A program made the translations under genes and the position numbers. The notes under the pieces are model-generated. The model was given only the letters and a program-made list of their open reading frames with translations, made no database searches and was not told the origin of the DNA. Below are positions 17,048 through 20,867 of a stretch of 20,867 bases of DNA, piece after piece. The number at the start of each line of letters is the position of its first letter. Within the stretch, counting starts at the first letter, position 1. Origin of the DNA: CAJUPY01 sp051871275 (GTDB lineage: Bacteria > Bacteroidota > Bacteroidia > Bacteroidales > Muribaculaceae); NCBI GenBank assembly GCA_051871275.1, contig JBJECR010000022.1:1-20867 (forward strand). Direction: 5' to 3'.

Positions 17048-17069
17048 TAAACTCACGTAATATAAACCC

Positions 17070-17099
17070 AAAAAAGCGACTTTCAGGTCGCTTTTTTTA
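17070..17099 (+). terminator. Intrinsic terminator of the starch-binding-like gene
   Basis: AGCGAC (17075-17080) pairs with GTCGCT (17087-17092) around TTTCAG. It is flanked by an A-run upstream and seven T residues downstream. It lies about 25 bases after the stop and is a textbook Rho-independent terminator. Confidence 0.9.
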
Positions 17100-17146
17100 T
17101 TTTGTATTGAAACCAGCGGAGTGAATCGGCATAATACGAAATATAG

Positions 17147-17166
17147 TGCCGTGGCATGCCACGGCA
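17147..17166. repeat. Perfect 20-bp palindrome at the outer edge of the REP-like array
   Basis: TGCCGTGGCA is followed at once by its exact reverse complement TGCCACGGCA. Directly next to it, ATCCGAG (17166-17172) is inverted as CTCGGAT (17192-17198). Unlike the other hairpins in the region it has no CTCC-type loop. Confidence 0.85.
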
Positions 17167-17198
17167 TCCGAGATGAAGTTGTATGAGAAGACTCGGAT

Positions 17199-17385
17199 AG
17201 GCTATATTGGAGTAAACTTGCGGAGAGAACCTTGAAGCCCTATCGTGTCGGAGATACGATAGGGCTACACGCCCTGGAGGGGCGTGGTTGTGGTAAACGC
17301 CGGGTTCAGTGTCGGAGACACTTAACCCGGTGAGCGTGAGGCATATAAGATATACGAGCCTTGGAGAGGCTCGGTTGTGATAACG
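17199..17385. repeat. Left REP-like palindrome array (GGAG-orientation)
   Basis: Four hairpins follow one another: GCCCTATCGT/ACGATAGGGC (17237-17265), CACGCCC/GGGCGTG (17268-17286), CCGGGTT-AGTGT/ACACT-AACCCGG (17300-17330), and CGAGCCT/AGGCTCG (17355-17373). Each has GGAG (the complement of CTCC) at the centre on the plus strand. Positions 17199-17288 are an inverted copy of 18095-18184 (about 85 of 90 bases agree). The last hairpin ends 18 bases from the transposase stop codon. The array fills the whole 300-base gap, and no other gene is seen. Confidence 0.8.
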
Positions 17386-17391
17386 AACCTG

Positions 17392-17835
17392 CTAAGTCAA
17401 ATCAAGTTCAGAAAAAGATAAGCCATTCTTGGAACACAAATCCTTATACTCATCTTCAAAAGAGCATGTGTTATGATGCTCCTGCTGACCGATAATATAC
17501 TCTATTACAGCAGATTTTGCAGACTCAGACACTGCAAAAGCACCATATTCTCTGCCCCAGCCCTCAAACTGTGGGAATTTTCCACACTCCTTCATCCAAT
17601 TACTTGATTGCTGCTTAATCTTCTTTACAAAATCGGATAGGGCTATCGTTGGATTTATATTCACCAAAATATGGATATGGTTAGGTATGCCATTGATTCT
17701 CACAAGATAGCAATTCATCTTTTTACATTCATTCCAGATAAAGTGATAAACATCTGTACGATAGTCATTTGTGATAGTCATCTTGCGACTTTTGGTGTTG
17801 AAGACTATGTGTATTAGGTTTTGTACTTTGCTCAT
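17392..17835 (-). CDS. REP-associated tyrosine transposase (RAYT), IS200/IS605-like HUH endonuclease
   Basis: A 147-residue Y1 transposase. The HUH motif is H53-I-H55 in PNHIHILVN. The catalytic tyrosine is probably Y113 with Q117 four residues on (IEYIIGQ), matching the Y-x3-Q helix of IS200/IS605 TnpA. The stretch GWGREYGAFAVS (92-103) is typical of the family. The ATG at 17835 is preferred over one 40 codons upstream, because TAACTTTG (17858 to 17851, minus strand), a -7 promoter box, lies between them and the upstream residues are low-complexity and run into the palindrome array. No tnpB is present. The gene lies between oppositely oriented palindrome arrays, which points to a RAYT rather than a free IS200. 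Such proteins nick single-stranded palindromes; whether this one still moves or maintains the array is unknown. Confidence 0.87.
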   Translation of the reverse strand: MSKVQNLIHIVFNTKSRKMTITNDYRTDVYHFIWNECKKMNCYLVRINGIPNHIHILVNINPTIALSDFVKKIKQQSSNWMKECGKFPQFEGWGREYGAFAVSESAKSAVIEYIIGQQEHHNTCSFEDEYKDLCSKNGLSFSELDLT

Positions 17836-17850
17836 ATTTTTCTTTTTTGG

Positions 17851-17858
17851 CAAAGTTA
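17851..17858 (-). promoter_or_regulatory. -7 box of the RAYT gene
   Basis: TAACTTTG on the minus strand matches TAnnTTTG and lies 15 bases upstream of the chosen ATG. No clear -33 TTTG was found. The box supports the short version of the protein. Confidence 0.5.
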
Positions 17859-17909
17859 GATATAATTTTTCGCTTTTTACTTTTTTGTGTGCATTTTCTT
17901 TACCACAAC

Positions 17910-18375
17910 CGAACCTCTCCAAGGTTCGATATATAGGTATTTGTCTGTGGGTCACCGGGTTAAGCCTCTCCGAGGCTGAACCCGGCGTTTACCACAATTG
18001 CAGTCCCTCCAGGACTGCTCACATGTGCCGTATCTCCGAAACGGCACATGTCCCGGTTCGCTACACAGATTCACTTCACAAATCTGCCATCACAACCACG
18101 CCCCTCCAGGGCGTGTAGTCCTATCGTATCTCCGACACGATAGGGCTTCCAGGTTCTCTCCACAGGTTTTCTCCAATATAGCCTCTCCGAGGCTCCTCAT
18201 CAGCAGCGTGTCTCCGACACACTGCTGATGCAGGTTCACTACACCGGCGTTTACCACAATTGCAGTCCTTCCAGGGCTTCTCACATGTGCCGTATCTCCG
18301 AAACGGCACATGTCCCGGTTAGCTACACAGATTCACTTCACAAATCTATAACCACAACCACGCCCCCGGGGCTTC
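17910..18375. repeat. Right REP-like palindrome array (CTCC-orientation)
   Basis: The hairpins in order have these stem arms: CGAACCT/AGGTTCG (17910-17928), CCGGGTT-AGCCT/AGGCT-AACCCGG (17955-17985), GCAGTCC/GGACTGC (about 18000-18018), ACATGTGCCGT/ACGGCACATGT (about 18023-18051), CACGCCC/GGGCGTG (about 18098-18116), CCTATCGT/ACGATAGG (about 18120-18145), AGCCT/AGGCT (about 18180-18194), CATCAGCAG-GTGT/ACAC-CTGCTGATG (about 18198-18230), then a second copy of the ACATGTGCCGT hairpin (about 18285-18313). Nearly all centre on CTCCG or CTCCA. Recurrent linkers resemble GGTTCGCTACACA and TACCACAA. Positions 17982-18104 are duplicated at 18244-18366, offset by 262. No gene is seen in this stretch. 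Confidence 0.8.
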
Positions 18376-18474
18376 CGGCTAACTACCAATAATCACCCGC
18401 TCCACGCCAAAAAGACACTAATTAGTCATATTAGACCTATTCCCCTACTCCGGAAAAAGACAAAAAAAGACAAA

Positions 18475-18504
18475 TTGAGAAATGAAAAACACTATGTATC
18501 TTTG
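18475..18504 (+). promoter_or_regulatory. Promoter of the DUF456-lipoprotein operon
   Basis: TTG (18475-18477), 19 bases, then TATCTTTG (18497-18504) match the Bacteroidota consensus. Transcription should start near 18511, giving an unusually long leader of about 140 nt. Confidence 0.65.
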
Positions 18505-18514
18505 CAACGTCATT

Positions 18515-18593
18515 GCTATCGACGGGTAGCGAAGACAAAGGGACCCTAACAAAAGGCTTTGCCATAGTAAAACGGTTCTGCTATGACAAAGCC
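18515..18593 (+). promoter_or_regulatory. Structured 5' leader of the DUF456 gene
   Basis: Two hairpins lie in the leader: GCTATC/GGTAGC (18515-18530, GACG loop, one G-T pair) and a larger one in which 18555-18567 (GGCTTTGCCATAG) pairs with 18581-18593 (CTATGACAAAGCC) with a single mismatch. No T-run follows either. They may be regulatory or stabilising; no known riboswitch was recognised. Confidence 0.4.
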
Positions 18594-18650
18594 GACGTAA
18601 AAGTCAGTAAGAACCACTATATTTTGTTTTTCATTAAATTCATTACAATT

Positions 18651-19175
18651 ATGTCACTTTTAGTTTGGATTCTTGGAATATTGCTTATTGCATTCGGATT
18701 CCTTGGTTGTTTTGTCAACAAAATTCCCGGTCCTATGCTGTCGTTCATCGGACTTTGCGTTCTCACATTCGGTGTACCATTGCACTTAGACAAACTAATC
18801 CTGCTGTACATCTTCATAGGTGTACTCCTGAGCATGTATTTGTCCAAGAAAATACTCCCGAAAGTTGGTGCACTCGTAGCTGAATACGGCAAAGGCGGTA
18901 GCTGGGGAGCCACTATCGGTTCACTCATCGGAATCTTCATCGTGCTTGGCGTGGCAAGCGAAGACGTGAGCGATTTTGCTTTTATAATGGCAATTATAGG
19001 TGCATTTATCGTACTGCCATACATTTTTGCTTCACTTTTCGAGATGATAGCACGCAAAAGCTTCACAGGCGGTTTCCAAGCCGGAGCAGGTGCACTCGTG
19101 GCATTCCTCTGCGGTACGATGCTTAAACTCGCCGTTTGCTGTTACAGCATTTATGCAGCATTCCACTTCAGTTAA
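18651..19175 (+). CDS. DUF456 family small membrane protein
   Basis: A 174-residue, highly hydrophobic inner-membrane protein with about five or six membrane segments. It matches DUF456 in its Gly-rich start (ILGILLIAFGFLGCFVNKIPGPML), the short charged loop AEYGKGGSWGATIGSLIG near 77-94 and the C-terminal Gly-Ala-rich helix GGFQAGAGALVAFLCGT. The family has no established function that I know. The ATG at 18651 is preferred over an upstream TTG, because the upstream part is the structured leader. It is followed 22 bases later by a lipoprotein gene and probably shares its transcript. Confidence 0.85.
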   Translation: MSLLVWILGILLIAFGFLGCFVNKIPGPMLSFIGLCVLTFGVPLHLDKLILLYIFIGVLLSMYLSKKILPKVGALVAEYGKGGSWGATIGSLIGIFIVLGVASEDVSDFAFIMAIIGAFIVLPYIFASLFEMIARKSFTGGFQAGAGALVAFLCGTMLKLAVCCYSIYAAFHFS

Positions 19176-19197
19176 TCACCTTAAAAACAGTACAATT

Positions 19198-19653
19198 ATG
19201 AAAAAAATATTATACCTGTTCTGTGCAGCGGCAGTTTTTGCTCTCACATCTTGCGGAGGCGGCAGCAGTGAAAAATCCGACTATTCTTCAGATACTGAGG
19301 AAGTTTCCACAGACGATGAAGAAGACGTAGAAGAAGTTTCCGAAGAACCGGAAGAAGCTGTGGAAGAAGAAGCAGAGGAAGAAGTAACTCACAATCCGAA
19401 GTACGACCGTATGCTTGACGAATACGAGAAAAAAATTGAAAAACTCGAAAGCAAGATGGAAAAAGACGGTATGCTCTCCGTCCAAAATGAAATGATTAAG
19501 ATGCAAGACAAACTTGACGAACTTGCAAAAGAAGAAGACAAAATGACTCGAGAACAAAAGGCTCGTATGGCGGACCTCTCCGCTCGTCTTGCAGAAGACC
19601 TCGCAAAGTACTCTTTGAATGCTGCAAAAGACGTAATGGACATCCTTTTCTAA
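19198..19653 (+). CDS. Acidic coiled-coil lipoprotein
   Basis: A 151-residue protein. Residues 1-18 are a lipoprotein signal with lipobox LTSC, so C19 should be lipidated. Residues 20-63 form a very acidic, low-complexity linker rich in Glu and Asp. Residues about 68-140 are a charged heptad-like stretch likely to form a coiled coil (DEYEKKIEKLESKMEKDG, then MIKMQDKLDELAKEEDKM). The protein is probably anchored in the inner leaflet of the outer membrane or at the cell surface. I do not recognise a named family. Co-transcription with DUF456 is suggested by the 22-base gap. Confidence 0.85.
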   Translation: MKKILYLFCAAAVFALTSCGGGSSEKSDYSSDTEEVSTDDEEDVEEVSEEPEEAVEEEAEEEVTHNPKYDRMLDEYEKKIEKLESKMEKDGMLSVQNEMIKMQDKLDELAKEEDKMTREQKARMADLSARLAEDLAKYSLNAAKDVMDILF

Positions 19654-19686
19654 TGCTTTTCTAGCTTTAATAATTGGAAAAGTTTG

Positions 19687-19911
19687 TATATTTGAACCCC
19701 ACATACACGGCTATACCTTACGGATGTAGTCGTGTATGCTAATAAACTCCCACATGGGAAAAAACTACACTGATTGAAGCAGTTCAGAAAGACAAAAAGA
19801 AGAAAAAATAAAAGATTAGCTAAAAATTGCAGAGGGCATATAAATTGTGACAACTTAGTGCTAAAGAAAAAGCGTCAACTATGAGCAGAGATGAGCATAG
19901 AAGACGCTTTT
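19687..19911 (+). ncRNA. Possible structured small RNA or long 3' UTR after the lipoprotein gene
   Basis: TATATTTG (19687-19694) matches a -7 box. It is followed at once by a 14-bp hairpin with two G-U pairs, in which 19702-19715 pairs with 19725-19738 around a nine-base loop. The stretch then runs without an ORF of any size to the terminator at 19868-19911. No -33 element is clear. It matches no RNA family I can name, and it could simply be the 3' UTR of the lipoprotein operon. Confidence 0.3.
19868..19911. terminator. Bidirectional terminator between convergent genes
   Basis: AAAAGCGTC (19868-19876) pairs with GACGCTTTT (19903-19911). Inside it, CTATG (19879-19883) pairs with CATAG (19896-19900) across a symmetric AA/AA internal loop. 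T-rich sequence follows on the minus strand (TTTTTCTTT), so it should end the 89-residue membrane protein gene, whose stop is about 20 bases away, and also rightward transcripts. Confidence 0.8.
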
Positions 19912-19931
19912 ATGAGTTAAAGAATAAAAAA

Positions 19932-20201
19932 CTATAACTTATGTTTTTTAGCAAATTTATAGAGCATATAAAAAATGATTAACGCCACTATAGAGCATAT
20001 TACCCATAGAAAATTATATACGCCAAAAATCCACAATACAGTTATTATTGGAACGGCTGGAATTAAGAAGAAAAGCCAAATAGAGAAATAAGCTTTTATT
20101 GGTGTTTGATTATCTTTCCAGCCATCGTTCCAAAAAATAGTTGCAAAAACGCATCCTATTAACATTATAATTTGTGAAAATATAAAGATTAAGACTAACA
20201 T
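19932..20201 (-). CDS. Small three-helix membrane protein, unknown function
   Basis: An 89-residue protein with hydrophobic segments at about 2-22, 37-59 and 64-83 and a basic tail (KFAKKHKL). No family is recognised. The ATG at 20201 is supported by a near-perfect promoter just upstream; the longer reading frame to 20399 would have to start before that promoter. It has its own terminator, so it appears to be a single-gene unit. Confidence 0.65.
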   Translation of the reverse strand: MLVLIFIFSQIIMLIGCVFATIFWNDGWKDNQTPIKAYFSIWLFFLIPAVPIITVLWIFGVYNFLWVICSIVALIIFYMLYKFAKKHKL

Positions 20202-20214
20202 AATATTTTTTCTG

Positions 20215-20245
20215 CAAAGATACAATTTTGTAAGTATATGGCAAA
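20215..20245 (-). promoter_or_regulatory. Consensus promoter of the 89-residue membrane protein gene
   Basis: On the minus strand, TTTG (20245 to 20242), exactly 19 bases, then TATCTTTG (20222 to 20215). This is an exact match to TTTG-N19-TAnnTTTG and the best promoter in the window. The leader is very short, about 5-10 nt. Confidence 0.75.
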
Positions 20246-20459
20246 TACAATTAACATAAAAATCAACCAAGAGGTTAACGGCAAAAATAAGGTTGAAAAA
20301 CCTGGAATCTCTTTGAAGAAACTTAAACTCCTGAAACTTATTCATGTGAGTGCTAATATTTGCACAATCAAGGCTGCAGTTCTGCATACACAAACACATT
20401 TGGCATCATGCTCCCTTGCACTTGATTTCAACAACGCCTACGTTTTCCGCCACTATTAA
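20238..20459 (+). CDS. Possible 73-residue small protein, unknown
   Basis: An ATG-initiated frame (MANTINIKINQEVNGKNKVE at its start) ends 17 bases before a strong plus-strand terminator, which supports a real transcript. The protein is basic, with a Lys-Leu-rich middle (SLKKLKLLKLI) and no recognised domain. Its start codon lies next to the -33 box of the divergent 89-residue gene. No TAnnTTTG box was found upstream, so it may instead be non-coding transcribed sequence. Confidence 0.35.
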   Translation: MANTINIKINQEVNGKNKVEKPGISLKKLKLLKLIHVSANICTIKAAVLHTQTHLASCSLALDFNNAYVFRHY

Positions 20460-20476
20460 CAGTGCCAATCACAACG

Positions 20477-20506
20477 AAAGGGTCGCCAAAGGCGGCTCTT
20501 TTGCTG
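20477..20506 (+). terminator. Intrinsic terminator ahead of the ClpP-like gene
   Basis: GTCGCC (20482-20487) pairs with GGCGGC (20491-20496) around AAA. The stem extends outward through GG/TC and AAA/TTT pairs to about 11 bp, followed by TTGCTGTTTT. It separates the ClpP-like gene from what lies to the left. Confidence 0.7.
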
Positions 20507-20541
20507 TTTTAAGTGTCTTTTCATCACTATTATATGATAGG

Positions 20542-20549
20542 TAATTTTG
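20542..20549 (+). promoter_or_regulatory. -7 box upstream of the ClpP-like gene
   Basis: TAATTTTG matches TAnnTTTG and ends 19 bases before the ATG. The surrounding GGTAATTTTGTGGCA is identical to the sequence around the susC -7 box. The -33 position has only a T-rich stretch. Confidence 0.45.
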
Positions 20550-20568
20550 TGGCAAAAATATACGCGAT

Positions 20569-20867
20569 ATGCCACAGACACAATACAACCTACACCTGAA
20601 AGGCTTCGTCGGCGGTGCCGACTTTGACCGAAATTATGTCGATTATGTCCTCGCCAAGAATGCCGGCAAGGAAGTGAACGTGCTGATTGACTCGCTCGGC
20701 GGCAACCTTGCCACCGCTCTCTCCATTGCCGCTGCTTTCAAGAACCACGGCAAGGTCAGCGTTCACTTCGTCGGCATGAATGCTTCCGCCGCAACCATCG
20801 CTTCGCTCGGCGCGGCTCATATCTCCATTGACAAGAACGCCATGTACCTCGTCCACAAGTGTTCGAC
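20569..20867 (+). CDS. ClpP-like serine protease, phage head-maturation type (partial, runs off right edge)
   Basis: The first 99 codons of an open frame that continues past the window. The translation contains LIDSLGGNLATALSIAAAF and VGMNASAATIASLG. The second holds the expected ClpP nucleophile serine, in NASAAT (about residue 73), within the crotonase/ClpP fold. LVHKCS follows in the region where the family's catalytic His lies (as in the MIHQP stretch of ClpP). This sequence type resembles the ClpP-related proteases encoded by Bacteroidales prophages and related elements rather than housekeeping ClpP, which has longer N-terminal processing regions and different motifs. Codon use is clearly GC-richer (many GCC, CTC, GGC, AAG) than every gene to its left, consistent with recent transfer. 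Whether a complete prophage follows cannot be seen. Confidence 0.75.
   Translation, partial: MPQTQYNLHLKGFVGGADFDRNYVDYVLAKNAGKEVNVLIDSLGGNLATALSIAAAFKNHGKVSVHFVGMNASAATIASLGAAHISIDKNAMYLVHKCS

Noticed and set aside
17392..17835. Complete IS200/IS605 insertion sequence
   Set aside because: There is no tnpB, and the gene is embedded in a multi-hairpin array rather than having one left-end and one right-end hairpin. RAYT fits better, though the two families are related.
17147..18375. Repeat cluster as a CRISPR array
   Set aside because: The units are palindromes of varying stem sequence with no constant direct repeat, no regular spacer length, and no cas genes in the window. The RAYT gene in the centre explains them better.
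18555..18593. Leader hairpin as a tRNA or tRNA-like gene
   Set aside because: There is no cloverleaf, anticodon arm or CCA end; it is a single stem-loop. No tRNA or rRNA was found anywhere in the window.
18513..18650. TTG-initiated extension of the DUF456 protein
   Set aside because: The extra residues are polar and match no part of the family, and the DNA forms two hairpins typical of an untranslated leader.
19288..19704. 138-codon antisense frame over the acidic lipoprotein
   Set aside because: It is a Phe-rich translation of the complement of the GAA/GAC-rich linker, with no signal of real coding.
20202..20399. N-terminal extension of the 89-residue membrane protein to 20399
   Set aside because: A near-perfect TTTG-N19-TATCTTTG promoter lies inside the extension, so translation should begin at 20201.

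Overview
The window is AT-rich chromosomal DNA from a Bacteroidota bacterium, most likely a gut or oral member of the Bacteroidales (Prevotella-like). The evidence is a SusC-type TonB-dependent transporter, a hybrid two-component regulator, BspA-type leucine-rich repeat and starch-binding proteins with C-terminal secretion tags, and repeated TAnnTTTG -7 promoter boxes. The species cannot be fixed from the sequence alone.

Positions 1-11500 hold a fructan utilisation locus. On the minus strand are a SusC-like outer-membrane transporter (with what may be the first codons of its SusD partner at the very left edge) and a one-protein sensor/regulator with a periplasmic sugar-binding domain. On the plus strand are a DUF3943 membrane protein and then a tight three-gene operon: secreted GH32 fructan hydrolase, MFS sugar permease and PfkB fructokinase. 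Together they describe import of fructan across the outer membrane, periplasmic release of fructose, uptake, phosphorylation, and feedback of fructose on the sensor. The susC and GH32 promoters share a dyad, GRTGCA-N22-TGCAYC, at positions that differ by 21 bp (two helical turns); it is a good candidate for the regulator's binding site.

Positions 11500-17100 hold two divergent genes for secreted surface-type proteins: a 1291-residue BspA-like LRR protein (minus) and a 406-residue starch-binding-module-like protein (plus). Both end in a C-terminal domain typical of sorted or secreted Bacteroidales proteins.

Positions 17100-18400 hold a RAYT-type HUH transposase gene in the middle of an array of short palindromes (REP-like). 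The hairpins have variable stems around an invariant CTCCG or CTCCA core, face opposite ways on the two sides of the gene, and include a 90-bp inverted repeat and a 123-bp direct duplication.

Positions 18480-20240 hold a DUF456 membrane protein plus an acidic lipoprotein in one operon, a possible structured small RNA or 3' UTR, and an 89-residue membrane protein with a near-perfect promoter on the minus strand. The right edge has a small ORF followed by a strong terminator, and then the start of a GC-rich ClpP-like protease gene of the kind found in prophages. This suggests that a foreign element begins at the right border.
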